From: Halobacterium zhouii
GTDB lineage: Archaea; Halobacteriota; Halobacteria; Halobacteriales; Halobacteriaceae
NCBI RefSeq assembly: GCF_021249405.1
Contig: NZ_CP089593.1
Coordinates: 496,001-560,000, forward strand
DNA: 64,000 bases
Direction: 5' to 3'
The notes beneath the pieces are model-generated. The model saw only the letters and a program-made list of their open reading frames with translations. It had not been told where the DNA came from and did no database searches. Shown one piece after another: positions 33,689-41,675 of this stretch (position 1 is the stretch's first letter; each line of letters opens with the position of its first letter). The translations under genes and the position numbers were made by a program.

Positions 33689-34222
33689 CTACGCGAACTG
33701 TTCGTCGTAGAGGTCCTGTGCGTGTTCGACTGCGTCCTTGGCCGCCTGCGCGTCCTCGAAGCCCTGCGTCTCGACCTCCTTGCCCGCCTCGAGATTCTTG
33801 TACGTCTCGAAGAACTCCTCGATCTCGTCGAGTTGCTGCTGGGGGATGTCTTCGAGGTCCTCGATGTGGTCGTACCGCGGGTCCTCGGAGGGAACCGCGA
33901 TGACCTTGTCGTCTTTCTCGCCGTCGTCGTCCATCTTCATCAGGGCGACCGGACGCGCCTCGATGACACAGCCCGGGAACGTCTGGTCTTCGACGAGCAC
34001 GAGCACGTCGAAGGGGTCCTCGTCGTCGTAGTAGGACTGCGGGATGAACCCGTAGTCCGCGGGGTAGTGGACGTTCGAGTGGAGCACGCGGTCGAGGACG
34101 ACGCCGGGAATGTCCTTGTCGTACTCGTACTTGTTCCGCTCGCCCTTGAGACATTCTACGACGGCGTAGATCTCGTCGGGCGCGTCGGGACCTGTCTCGA
34201 GGTCTTCCCAGAGATTGACCAT
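33689..34222 (-). CDS. ppa: Inorganic pyrophosphatase (family I)
   Basis: The enzyme hydrolyses pyrophosphate and so drives biosynthetic reactions. The 177-residue protein starts at the ATG at 34222 (MVNLWEDLETGPDAPDEIYA). It has the family I motifs ERNKYEYDKDIPGVVLDRVL, YPADYGFIPQSYYDDEDPFD, VLVLVEDQTFPG and the metal-binding DDDGEKDDKVIAVPSEDPR. The C-terminus is acidic. It is divergent from the RosR-like regulator, with 114 bp between starts. Confidence 0.96.
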   Translation of the reverse strand: MVNLWEDLETGPDAPDEIYAVVECLKGERNKYEYDKDIPGVVLDRVLHSNVHYPADYGFIPQSYYDDEDPFDVLVLVEDQTFPGCVIEARPVALMKMDDDGEKDDKVIAVPSEDPRYDHIEDLEDIPQQQLDEIEEFFETYKNLEAGKEVETQGFEDAQAAKDAVEHAQDLYDEQFA

Positions 34223-34306
34223 AACGTCATCAGGTGCGCGGGGGGTGGAAAAAGAACTTTCGTATCTCGGAACAGGAACTGGCAACTGTGACCGGGTTGA
34301 GAAGTG

Positions 34307-34315
34307 TTTAAATAT
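34307..34315 (+). promoter_or_regulatory. TATA box of the rosR-like gene
   Basis: TTTAAATAT is centred about 26 nt before the ATG at 34337, the spacing of leaderless haloarchaeal genes. It is one of the clearest TATA boxes in the window. Confidence 0.7.
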
Positions 34316-34336
34316 CCGGGCGCCTTTTCGCCAGGT

Positions 34337-34687
34337 ATGTCAGAGGCACAACCTGCTGCACGTACGGACGTGCGCGACCTGACAGCGTTCCAGAAGAACA
34401 TCCTGACCGTCCTCGCCGAAGAACCCCGATACGGTCTCGCTATCAAGCGCGAACTCGAGGACTACTACGGGCAGGAGGTCAACCACGGCCGACTCTACCC
34501 GAACCTCGACGACCTCGTGAACAAGGACCTCGTCGAGAAGTCCGAACTCGACAAGCGCACGAACCAGTACGCGCTCACCGACGCCGGCTTCGACGCCGTC
34601 GTCGACGACCTCGAGTGGTCGCTCACGAAGTTCCTCGTGGACGACGACCGTACCGAGACGGTCCGCGAGATCCTCGAAGAGAACTGA
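34337..34687 (+). CDS. rosR: PadR/MarR-like winged-helix regulator, RosR orthologue
   Basis: The 116-residue DNA-binding protein starts at the ATG at 34337 (MSEAQPAARTDVRDLTAFQK). A PadR-type winged helix runs through NILTVLAEEPRYGLAIKREL, YYGQEVNHGRLYPNLDDLVN and the wing KSELDKRTNQYALTDAG, followed by a C-terminal dimerisation helix. In Halobacterium salinarum RosR is a small regulator of this kind that coordinates the response to oxidative stress. As I remember the locus, it lies next to pyrophosphatase and near rnhA and a tfb gene, exactly as here, so orthology is likely. A T-rich tract at 34697-34710 probably terminates transcription. Confidence 0.85.
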   Translation: MSEAQPAARTDVRDLTAFQKNILTVLAEEPRYGLAIKRELEDYYGQEVNHGRLYPNLDDLVNKDLVEKSELDKRTNQYALTDAGFDAVVDDLEWSLTKFLVDDDRTETVREILEEN

Positions 34688-34696
34688 GCGAACCCC

Positions 34697-34710
34697 GTTT
34701 TCCGTTTTTT
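34697..34710 (+). terminator. T-rich terminator of rosR
   Basis: The run GTTTTCCGTTTTTT begins 10 bp after the rosR stop. Archaeal RNA polymerase terminates at such oligo-T tracts without needing a hairpin. Confidence 0.55.
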
Positions 34711-34776
34711 CGACGGTGTGCAGCGACTGCTCTACGTGCCGTTTCCAGAAAACACGCTATGTAACGTTCCCAGCCG

Positions 34777-35328
34777 TCAGTCCTGCCTGTCGGCGGTCTC
34801 GTCGATAAGTTCGAGTGACCGCTCGACAGCCTCGCGCTGTTCCTCGCTGGGCCACGCGTTCCGCGGGTAGTACTCCGAGACGAACTCCGCGCGCTCGGTG
34901 TCCGTCGCGGACTCCATCGGACGGGCGTAGTGGTTGCTCATGAAGTCCGCGAACGCGGCGGCGTTGGCGCCGTGCACGCCGCCGTGTCGCTCGCGGACCT
35001 GGTCCGCGAGATCGGCGTTGTGTTCGGCGGCGGACTCGTAGTCGCCCTGCTCGCCGCGTCCAGCGAGTGAGACCTCCGCGGCGCGGTCCGTGTTCTCGAC
35101 GTCGTCCACGCGCACGAGTTCCTCCTCGTCGAGCCAGTCCTCCGGGTAGCAGACGAGCGTGTCGTCCTCGCGGACGCGGGCGACGAAGCCGTACTCGGCG
35201 AGCAGTTCGTCGCGCCGGTTCCGGTACGCGGCGGCCTCGTCGTCGTCCGCGGCGTCGCGTGCGAGTCTCGTCAGTCGTTCGGCCTCTTCCGTGACGTCGC
35301 CGGGCAGATCTTCAACTGGGTCGGTCAT
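34777..35328 (-). CDS. RnhA operon protein (conserved haloarchaeal, DUF7108-like)
   Basis: The 183-residue acidic soluble protein begins MTDPVEDLPGDVTEEAERLT. It has helical motifs AAYRNRRDELLAEYGFVARV, TLVCYPEDWLDEE and a C-terminal FADFMSNHYARPMESATDTE. Its start is 9 bp after the rnhA stop, and haloarchaeal orthologues are often named 'rnhA operon protein' for this conserved linkage. No catalytic motif is evident. The conserved pairing suggests a role linked to RNA-DNA hybrid processing, but that is inference. Confidence 0.8.
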   Translation of the reverse strand: MTDPVEDLPGDVTEEAERLTRLARDAADDDEAAAYRNRRDELLAEYGFVARVREDDTLVCYPEDWLDEEELVRVDDVENTDRAAEVSLAGRGEQGDYESAAEHNADLADQVRERHGGVHGANAAAFADFMSNHYARPMESATDTERAEFVSEYYPRNAWPSEEQREAVERSLELIDETADRQD

Positions 35329-35337
35329 CGTCGGATT

Positions 35338-35934
35338 TCAGTCCTCGTCGAGCGCTTCGTTGGCCAGCTTATCGGCTCTGTCGTTTACCTCTCGCGGGAC
35401 GTGGGTCAGCGACCACTCTTCGAACCGCTCCAGCAGTTCCCGAACCCGAACGCGCTTCTCGCGGAGTTCGGGGTCGTTGGTGTCCCACGCGCCTTTCACC
35501 TGTTTGACGATGAGTTGGGAGTCACCACGCACCTCGGCCTCGTCGAAGCCGAAGCCGTCGGCCGCCTCGAGGCCGGCGAGCAGCGCCTCGTACTCGGCCT
35601 GGTTGTTCGTGGCGCGCCCGATGGTCTCGCCGCCCTCGGCGACGATGCCGTCCTCGGAGACGAGCACCCAGCCGACCGCCGAGGGGCCGGGGTTGCCGCG
35701 ACTCGCGCCGTCGAAGTAGACGTGGACGCGACCGCCGCGGTCGGGTTCGACGACTGCCGTGATGTCCGTCGGGCTACCGCCCTGCACGACGAGTTTGTCG
35801 TCGTACGCGACAGCGTGGGCGTCCCCGAGGTCCGCGTGCCAGCGCTCGTGGTCGGTTTTTCCTTCGCTGAATGCCGCTCCGGCGGCTTCGAGTCGGTCGC
35901 GCGCGTCGTCGACGTCACACTCAACCACGGGCAT
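35338..35934 (-). CDS. rnhA: Ribonuclease HI
   Basis: This enzyme removes RNA from RNA-DNA hybrids. The C-terminal 130 residues are a type 1 RNase H with catalytic Asp75 (YFDGASRGNPGP), Glu114 (NNQAEYEALLAGLEAA), Asp138 (VRGDSQLIVKQVKG) and Asp185 (EVNDRADKLANEAL). The first 68 residues form a separate small domain (MPVVECDVDDARDRLEAAGA), also present in the characterised Halobacterium RNase HI. A minus-strand CATATACG at about 35958-35965 lies 28 nt upstream and is a probable TATA box. It heads a two-gene operon and is divergent from tfb. Confidence 0.95.
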   Translation of the reverse strand: MPVVECDVDDARDRLEAAGAAFSEGKTDHERWHADLGDAHAVAYDDKLVVQGGSPTDITAVVEPDRGGRVHVYFDGASRGNPGPSAVGWVLVSEDGIVAEGGETIGRATNNQAEYEALLAGLEAADGFGFDEAEVRGDSQLIVKQVKGAWDTNDPELREKRVRVRELLERFEEWSLTHVPREVNDRADKLANEALDED

Positions 35935-36075
35935 CGATTCGAACTCACCCGCCGCCGCGTATATGGATTGCCATCCGTGTGAGTGCCCGCCGATGGGCCG
36001 GACGGGGGTTCCGACTGGTTGCCGCCAACTGACCTATAATTCAGTCGCATTCCGAAGGTCGGAATCGGCGAAGGG

Positions 36076-36082
36076 TTTAAAA
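36076..36082 (+). promoter_or_regulatory. TATA box of tfb
   Basis: TTTAAAA is centred 32 nt before the ATG at 36111, which would leave a leader of about 5 nt. An AT-rich TATAAAAATG stretch directly precedes the start codon. Confidence 0.55.
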
Positions 36083-36110
36083 GTACTGGAGACACTACTA
36101 TAAAAATGCG

Positions 36111-37073
36111 ATGACACGGTCCACTCGCCAGCGGGAGCGAGAATCAGCGACAGAGCAGGAGGAGTCCGAGGAGGGGGTACGGGAGTGCCCGGAGTGTGGC
36201 TCAGACAACCTTGTGAAGAGTTCGGACCGCGCAGAACTCGTCTGTAACGACTGCGGACTGGTGGTCGAAGAGGAGCAGATCGACCCCGGCCCGGAGTGGC
36301 GCGCGTTCAACCACCAGGAACGACAGCAGAAATCTCGGGTCGGCGCCCCGACCACGCAGACGATGCACGACAAGGGGCTCACGACGACCATCGACTGGAA
36401 GGACAAGGACGCCTACGGACGGTCCATCTCCTCGAAGAAACGGTCTCAGATGCACCGCCTGCGGAAGTGGCAGGAACGCATCCGCACGAAGGACGCCGGC
36501 GAGCGCAACCTGCAGTTCGCGCTCTCCGAAATCGACCGGATGGCCAGCGCCCTCGGCGTACCGCGTTCGGTACGCGAGGTCGCCTCGGTCATCTACCGAC
36601 GCGCACTCAAGGAAGACCTCATCCGCGGCCGGTCCATCGAGGGCGTCGCAACGAGCGCGCTCTACGCGGCCTGCCGTAAAGAAGGAATTCCGCGAAGCCT
36701 CGAAGAGATCTCCGAGGTTTCGCGCGTCGAGCGAAAGGAGATCGGTCGAACCTACCGCTACATCTCACAGGAACTCGGTCTGGAGATGAAACCGGTCGAC
36801 CCCAAGAAGTACGTCCCACGGTTCTGCTCGGAACTCGAACTCTCCGAGGAAGTGCAGGCGAAAGCCAACGAGATCATCGAGACGACCGCCGAGAAGGGAC
36901 TGCTTTCGGGCAAGTCCCCGACCGGATACGCCGCCGCTGCGATCTACGCGGCATCACTGCTCTGTAACGAGAAGAAGACCCAGCGCGAGGTCGCGGACGT
37001 CGCGCAAGTGACGGAAGTTACGATCCGGAATCGCTATCAGGAACAGATCGAAGCGATGGGCATCCACGGGTAG
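36111..37073 (+). CDS. tfb: Transcription initiation factor IIB (TFB)
   Basis: The general archaeal transcription factor bridges TBP-TATA and RNA polymerase. The 320-residue protein has an N-terminal zinc ribbon with Cys26, Cys29, Cys45 and Cys48 (CPECGSDN and LVCNDCGLV), a B-reader/linker region ([20 protein letters not shown]) and two cyclin repeats (about 120-210 and 215-310, for example [20 protein letters not shown] and [20 protein letters not shown]). Haloarchaea encode many TFBs. Linkage to rnhA and rosR suggests the TfbG-type paralogue of Halobacterium, but this rests on memory of that locus. Confidence 0.96.
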   Translation: MTRSTRQRERESATEQEESEEGVRECPECGSDNLVKSSDRAELVCNDCGLVVEEEQIDPGPEWRAFNHQERQQKSRVGAPTTQTMHDKGLTTTIDWKDKDAYGRSISSKKRSQMHRLRKWQERIRTKDAGERNLQFALSEIDRMASALGVPRSVREVASVIYRRALKEDLIRGRSIEGVATSALYAACRKEGIPRSLEEISEVSRVERKEIGRTYRYISQELGLEMKPVDPKKYVPRFCSELELSEEVQAKANEIIETTAEKGLLSGKSPTGYAAAAIYAASLLCNEKKTQREVADVAQVTEVTIRNRYQEQIEAMGIHG

Positions 37074-37296
37074 TCTCTCTTTCTCTCCTCTTAGAACAGA
37101 CCGCGTAGCGACAGCTCGAGGGCCGATAGACGCGCACAGCGATAGGTAGACGCCGCGCAGCGATAGCCAGGTTTCACGCGAGAATCAGGCGGTACTGTGG
37201 TGGAACGCTGTGGAATCAGCAACTGATTCCACGGCGAACGGTGGTTCGTGGCTGACGCGGGCCGTGGCGGGGTCGACGTCGCGACCCCGGGAATCG
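37074..37296. terminator. Convergent tfb/ppsA intergenic region with T-rich tract and hairpin
   Basis: A pyrimidine tract (TCTCTCTTTCTCTCCTCTTA, 37075-37094) directly follows the tfb stop and is a likely terminator. A perfect hairpin at 37210-37232 (GTGGAATCAG, loop CAA, CTGATTCCAC) lies 65 bp beyond the ppsA stop on the minus strand. Two short imperfect direct repeats (CGCACAGCGATAG and CGCGCAGCGATAG) lie between. No coding frame is convincing. Confidence 0.5.
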
Positions 37297-39576
37297 TCAC
37301 TCCCGGACGGAGTCCAGAAGCAGGCGCTGTTCGACGCGCTTGGCCTCGTGCTGGACGTCCCGGACGGCGTCGATGTTCGCGGAGATCGAGGAGATGCCGG
37401 TCTCCACGAGGTGGTCGACCATCTCGGGCTTGGACCCGGCCTGCCCGCAGATGCTCGTCTCGACGTCGTGCTCCCGGCACGTCTCGACCGTCTCACGGAT
37501 GAGTTTCAGCACCGCCGGGTGGAGTTCGTCGAAGCGGTCGGACACGTTCCCGTTGTTCCGGTCGACCGCGAGCGTGTACTGCGTGAGGTCGTTCGTGCCG
37601 AACGAGGCGAAGTCGATTCCCTCGGCGGCGAGGTCCTCGATGCAGAGCGCGGCCGCGGGCGTCTCGATCATCACGCCCCACGTACGCTTCTCGGTGTCGA
37701 GGCCGACCTCGTCCATCAGGTTGCGCGCCGCGGCGACGTCGTCCTCGTCGTTCACGAGCGGGAACATCACCTCGACGTTGTCGTACCCCATCTCGTAGAG
37801 GCGCTTGAACGCCTCGAGCTCGTGCTTGAACACGTCCGGGGTGTCGAGACTGCGCCGGATGCCCCGGTAGCCGAGCATCGGATTGTGCTCGTGGGGCTCG
37901 TCGTTCCCGCCCTCGAGTTGGCGGAACTCGTCGGTCGGCGCGTCGAGCGTGCGAACGCGGACGGGCCGCGGGTAGAACTCCTCGGCGACGGACTGCACGC
38001 CCTTGACGAGTTCCTCGACGTAGGCGTCCTCGCCGTGGTCGTCGATGTACCGCTGGGGGGTCTTGTTCGTCGAGAGGATCATGTGCTCCATTCGGAGCAG
38101 GCCGACGCCGTCGGCGCCCGTCGCGGCGGCGCGCTCGGCGGCCTCCGGGATGGAGACGTTGACCTTCACCTCCGTGGCGGTCATCGGCTTCACGGGCGTC
38201 TTCGGACGCGCTTCCTCGATGGGGTCGCGTTCCTCTCTCGCGTCCGGTGGCCCCTCCGTGACGACGCCGCGGTCGCCGTCGAGCGTGATGACCTGGTCGT
38301 CCTGGAGCGTCGTGGAGGCGTCCCCCGCGCCGACGACTGCCGGACAGCCGAGTTCGCGAGAGACGATGGCGGCGTGACTCGTCATCCCGCCCTCGTCCGT
38401 GACGATGCCGGCCGCGCGCTTCATCGCGGGCACCATGTCCGGCGTCGTCATCTCGGTGACGATGATGTCGCCCTCGCCGACCTTGTCGAGCTGGTCGAGT
38501 TTCTTCACGATGCGGACCGCGCCCGAGGCGATGCCGGGGCTCGCGCCCAGCCCCGACACGAGCGTGTCGTTGTCATCGTCGTCGCTACCGTTGCCGTTCG
38601 CGGCGACCTCCTGTTCGTCGTCGATGGTGGTGATGGGGCGGGACTGGAGCATGTAGATGTCGCCGCCCATCATGGCCCATTCGACGTCCTGTGGTTCGCC
38701 GTAGTGGTCCTCGACGCGCTCGCCGATGGCAACGAGGTCCGCAATCTCGTCGTCCGAGAGCACGCGCTCCTCGCGCCTCTCCTCGCTCACCTCACGTTCG
38801 ACGGTCTCCCCGGTGTCGGGGTCCTTGACGTGCATCAGTTTTTTGTCCGCGACGGTGACCTCTTGGACGGTGCTGTTGTCGCGGTTCACGACGTAGTTGT
38901 CGGGGGAGACTGCGCCGGAGACGACCGCTTCTCCGAGCCCCCACGCCGCCTCGATGATGGCTTCGTGGGCGCCCGTGGAGGGGTGACTCGTGAACATCAC
39001 GCCGGATTTCTCGGCGTCGACCATGCGCTGGACGACGACCGCGATGTCGACCTTGTCGTGCTCGAAGCCCTGCTGTTCGCGGTAGTAGATCGCCCGCTGG
39101 GTGAAAAGCGACGCCCAGCAGCGCTTCACGCGGTCGACGAGGTCGTCGCCGGTGACGTTCAGGAACGTCTCCTGTTGCCCCGCGAAGCTCGCGTCCGGAA
39201 GGTCCTCGGCGGTCGCGGAGGACCGAACGGCGACGAACGCGCCGCCGCTCGACCCGGACGCGTCGTCGAGGTTCCCGTAGGCCGAAACGATCTCATCGCG
39301 GATCTCGTCCGGGAGTTCGGTGTTCAAGATCAGGTCCTTCGCTCGCGCCTCGGCGTCCGCGAGCGCCTCGGAGTCCTCGGGGTCGACATCGACCGCCTCG
39401 AACAGTTCGTCGTCGATGCCAGCCGCCTCGATGAACGAGCGGTACGTGCCGGCGGTCACGACGAACCCCGGCGGGACGGGCAACCCGGCGTCGGTGAGTT
39501 CGCCGAGTGACGCGCCCTTGCCGCCGACGAATTCGACGTCGTCGGCCCTTACGTCTTCCAGCCAGCGTACAGCCAT
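37297..39576 (-). CDS. ppsA: Phosphoenolpyruvate synthase
   Basis: The enzyme makes PEP from pyruvate, ATP and water, the gluconeogenic counterpart of the pyruvate kinase at 4657-6390. The 759-residue protein starts at the ATG at 39576 (MAVRWLEDVRADDVEFVGGK). The ATP-grasp domain (KGASLGELTDAGLPVPPGFV; SSATAEDLPDASFAGQQETF) comes first, then the phosphohistidine domain with intact EGGMTSHAAIVSREL. The C-terminal PEP/pyruvate barrel carries the catalytic Cys in TSICGQAGSKPEMVDHLVE. A minus-strand ACTTATGC about 30 nt upstream may be the TATA box. Confidence 0.97.
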   Translation of the reverse strand: MAVRWLEDVRADDVEFVGGKGASLGELTDAGLPVPPGFVVTAGTYRSFIEAAGIDDELFEAVDVDPEDSEALADAEARAKDLILNTELPDEIRDEIVSAYGNLDDASGSSGGAFVAVRSSATAEDLPDASFAGQQETFLNVTGDDLVDRVKRCWASLFTQRAIYYREQQGFEHDKVDIAVVVQRMVDAEKSGVMFTSHPSTGAHEAIIEAAWGLGEAVVSGAVSPDNYVVNRDNSTVQEVTVADKKLMHVKDPDTGETVEREVSEERREERVLSDDEIADLVAIGERVEDHYGEPQDVEWAMMGGDIYMLQSRPITTIDDEQEVAANGNGSDDDDNDTLVSGLGASPGIASGAVRIVKKLDQLDKVGEGDIIVTEMTTPDMVPAMKRAAGIVTDEGGMTSHAAIVSRELGCPAVVGAGDASTTLQDDQVITLDGDRGVVTEGPPDAREERDPIEEARPKTPVKPMTATEVKVNVSIPEAAERAAATGADGVGLLRMEHMILSTNKTPQRYIDDHGEDAYVEELVKGVQSVAEEFYPRPVRVRTLDAPTDEFRQLEGGNDEPHEHNPMLGYRGIRRSLDTPDVFKHELEAFKRLYEMGYDNVEVMFPLVNDEDDVAAARNLMDEVGLDTEKRTWGVMIETPAAALCIEDLAAEGIDFASFGTNDLTQYTLAVDRNNGNVSDRFDELHPAVLKLIRETVETCREHDVETSICGQAGSKPEMVDHLVETGISSISANIDAVRDVQHEAKRVEQRLLLDSVRE

Positions 39577-39662
39577 GTGGCAGTTCAATAGACCGGAAAG
39601 CAGCATAAGTAGATTGCGAACAGTCCAACGAGCTCCGGGAACACAACTCGGCTTCGAGTTCA

Positions 39663-39702
39663 TTCCTGTCTGGAAGTCGAATTTCTTCCTGTCTGGAAGT
39701 CG
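39663..39702 (+). repeat. 17-bp direct repeat upstream of the small membrane protein gene
   Basis: TTCCTGTCTGGAAGTCG occurs perfectly at 39663-39679 and 39686-39702 (23-bp spacing, about two helical turns), with a weaker third relative near 39708-39736. Each copy contains TTCC...GGAA dyad symmetry. The repeats lie between divergent ppsA and the gene at 39775, upstream of its TATA box (GGTTTTTAG at about 39743-39751), where an activator or repressor could bind. Confidence 0.5.
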
Positions 39703-39774
39703 GATCCTCCTGTCGGCGGTTCGAGTTTCTTCACTGTCGGAGGTTTTTAGCCGGCGCGCTTCGTCGGGCCGCCC

Positions 39775-40200
39775 ATGGACTCGAAACGTTCTGCAGTACA
39801 CGCAGGCAAGTACTTCCTGCTCACGTCGCTGTTCGCGCTCGTCGCCCTCGCGTTCGTCGCCGGTGGCGCGGTTCTCGGCGGTGCAGAGGCCCTCGACACG
39901 TACAACGCTACGGAGTCGGTGACGCAGGCGCTCTCGGCGGCCTGGCTCGGCATACTGCTCGCCACTGTCGGCGTGCTCGTCTACCGCTTCGGGAAGGCGT
40001 GGGCCTTGTACAAGACGCTCACCGACGCCACCGAGGAGGCCCTCGAGGACACCTACGACACCCAGCGCGTGAAAAGCGACATCGTGAGCGTGCTCGACGA
40101 CCGTCTCTCGGACATGCAGACCGACCTCCAGTCTGTGAACCGCGAACTCCGAAAGGTCCGCGGCGACGAGCAGTTCGAATTCGGTAACGGAGACGACTGA
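39775..40200 (+). CDS. Small membrane protein with C-terminal coiled coil
   Basis: The 141-residue protein has two N-terminal membrane helices (YFLLTSLFALVALAFVAGGA and ALSAAWLGILLATVGVLVYR). A cytoplasmic helical region of about 70 residues follows (DTQRVKSDIVSVLDDRLSDM, then LQSVNRELRKVRGDE), with heptad-like spacing suggesting a coiled coil. I do not recognise the family. It is divergent from ppsA and has paired 17-bp repeats and a TATA box upstream, indicating regulated expression. Confidence 0.75.
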   Translation: MDSKRSAVHAGKYFLLTSLFALVALAFVAGGAVLGGAEALDTYNATESVTQALSAAWLGILLATVGVLVYRFGKAWALYKTLTDATEEALEDTYDTQRVKSDIVSVLDDRLSDMQTDLQSVNRELRKVRGDEQFEFGNGDD

Positions 40201-40321
40201 TACGGCTCTGGGGTTCGCCGACGCTGTTCTTCCCGCGACTTCTCCCTCACTGGGCCTCGCTGTTCTCCGCATCGACTACCGTCCGCTGGTTCTCGCCGTT
40301 CTCCACTCCGATTGCCGCTCG

Positions 40322-41248
40322 CTACCCCTCGAGAATCTCCTCCTCGTCCGCCGCAGGCACCGTGAGCGTCCCGTCGAACGTCTCGACGGCCCGGCCACCC
40401 ACGCGCGGAGCACCGCCCTCGCTGGCCTGCACGCTGACGCGGCCGGGCCGGTCGACGAAGTGTCCCTGTTCGAAGACCATCTCCGCCGGTGTCTCACCCG
40501 CGCCGAACGCGTCGAAGTGATCGAGATACGCCCCCACTGCGCCGCTCGCCGTCCCGGTCACGGGGTCCTCGTCGACGCCCGCGCCCGGCACCCACGCCCG
40601 CCCGTGGAGCGTCGACTCCCGGTCGAGCGCGTCGAAGGAGAACGCGTAGACGCCCGCCGCGCCCACCTCGTCGGCGAGCGCCTCGACCGCGTCGAAGTCC
40701 GGACTTGCGTCCCCGAGGTCCGAGAGGTACGTCAACGGCACCACGAGAAACGGTAGGCCCGTGTCTGCGACGGCCAGGGGCAGGTCGTCGCTCGCTCCGC
40801 GGAGCGCCGGCACGCCGACGCCGACGGCGTCCGAGACGTCCTCGTAGCCCACGCCGTCTTCCCTCGCGTCGACTTTCCGCACCTCGGGTTCGTTCTGCGT
40901 CATCCAGACGGTGCCATCGGACTCCACCTCGATATCGAGCACGCCGACGTTCGTTTCGAGGGTGTGTTCGCCCGCGTCGAGCGCGCCGTCCGCGAACAGG
41001 TGCGCGTGGCTCGCGATGGTCGCGTGCCCGCAGAGGTCGACCTCCGTCGTCGGCGTGAAGTACCGAACTCGGCGGTCGGCGTCCCCGCTCTCCCGGAGGA
41101 ACGCCGTCTCGCTCGCGCCCAGTTCGGCCGCGATGGCCTGCATCTGGTCGTCGGTCAAGTCCTCGGCGTCCGGCACCACGCCCGCCGCATTCCCCGCACA
41201 CGACTCCTCGGTGAACGCGTCCACCAGGAGCGCTCGCGTCTCGGTCAT
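40322..41248 (-). CDS. PhzF family isomerase/epimerase-like protein
   Basis: The 308-residue protein has the two-lobed diaminopimelate-epimerase fold pattern of PhzF enzymes: CAGNAAGVVPDAEDL near the N-terminus, the conserved catalytic Glu in GASETAFL (about residue 47), PTTEVDLCGHATIASAHLF-type binding loop at about 67-82, and DEDPVTGTASGAVGAYL in the second lobe. PhzF relatives catalyse proton-shuttle isomerisations. The substrate here is unknown, and phenazine biosynthesis is not implied. It is a monocistronic gene, divergent from the phosphoribosyltransferase gene across a 427-bp gap with a palindromic element. Confidence 0.88.
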   Translation of the reverse strand: MTETRALLVDAFTEESCAGNAAGVVPDAEDLTDDQMQAIAAELGASETAFLRESGDADRRVRYFTPTTEVDLCGHATIASHAHLFADGALDAGEHTLETNVGVLDIEVESDGTVWMTQNEPEVRKVDAREDGVGYEDVSDAVGVGVPALRGASDDLPLAVADTGLPFLVVPLTYLSDLGDASPDFDAVEALADEVGAAGVYAFSFDALDRESTLHGRAWVPGAGVDEDPVTGTASGAVGAYLDHFDAFGAGETPAEMVFEQGHFVDRPGRVSVQASEGGAPRVGGRAVETFDGTLTVPAADEEEILEG

Positions 41249-41369
41249 GCAGCGGGGTTCTCGTTCCTCCGTGTTGCCTGTTTTCCTCTGGAGGACGTTT
41301 CAGATACGCGACTGGCGATGAGAATATCCAGAAAGCCATAGCTGCCACAACGCGAACTGGTTTCGAGAA
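41249..41369. other. Promoter-side flank of the divergent gap before palindromic element copy 1
   Basis: Together with 41534-41675 this flank makes up the 427-bp divergent gap around palindromic element copy 1. Apart from the element, I see only a TTAAGTG TATA-like box at 41643-41649, about 30 nt before the phosphoribosyltransferase ATG at 41676. No ORF or RNA gene is convincing. Confidence 0.4.
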
Positions 41370-41533
41370 CACCTGGAAAGCCCCGGCACGCTCGCGGTCG
41401 CTGGGTGGCATATCCGCTCACTGTGCTCGCGGATAGGGCCACCCAGACGACCACGCAGACGCGAGCGTGCCACCCCTTTCAGTCCTCCCGGTGACCGGTT
41501 GACCAGCCGGCATCGGGTGGGGCTTTCTAGGTG
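41370..41533 (+). repeat. Palindromic element, copy 1 (right half reduced)
   Basis: The terminal inverted repeats are CACCTGGAAAGCCCC at the left and its near-complement GGGGCTTTCTAGGTG at the right. The left arm forms a long hairpin: GGCACGCTCGCG (41385-41396) pairs perfectly with CGCGAGCGTGCC (41460-41471), CTGGGTGGC pairs with GCCACCCAG, and TATCCGC with GCGGATA. It ends in the conserved box CCCCTTTCAGTCCTCCC (41473-41489) and the central GGTGACCGGTTGACCAGCCGG-type palindrome. The complementary right-hand box is missing, so this copy has lost most of its right half. It lies between divergent phzF-like and phosphoribosyltransferase genes. Confidence 0.8.
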
Positions 41534-41675
41534 ACAACGAAGGAGCGTCAGTTGCCGCCAGCTTCAGTCGAGGTTTCCTGCCTGTTCTCGAAGGTAACTC
41601 TGCCAGAACGACTGACGCACAACCGCCACTGCCTGTAAACCGTTAAGTGCGGCGGCGAACCACTCCCAACACGCA

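Noticed and set aside
35935..36020. GAGTTCGAATC sequence resembling a tRNA T-loop before rnhA
   Set aside because: No acceptor, D or anticodon stem can be drawn around it; the AT-rich part is better explained as the rnhA TATA box.
37210..39510. 766-codon plus-strand frame across ppsA
   Set aside because: It is antisense to PEP synthase, whose motifs are complete; the frame gives a Val/Asp/Arg-rich product without domains.
39577..39640. Possible TrmB-type site (TACT...GAGTA) upstream of ppsA
   Set aside because: Only partial matches are visible; the second half-site is missing, so glucose-responsive TrmB control cannot be claimed.
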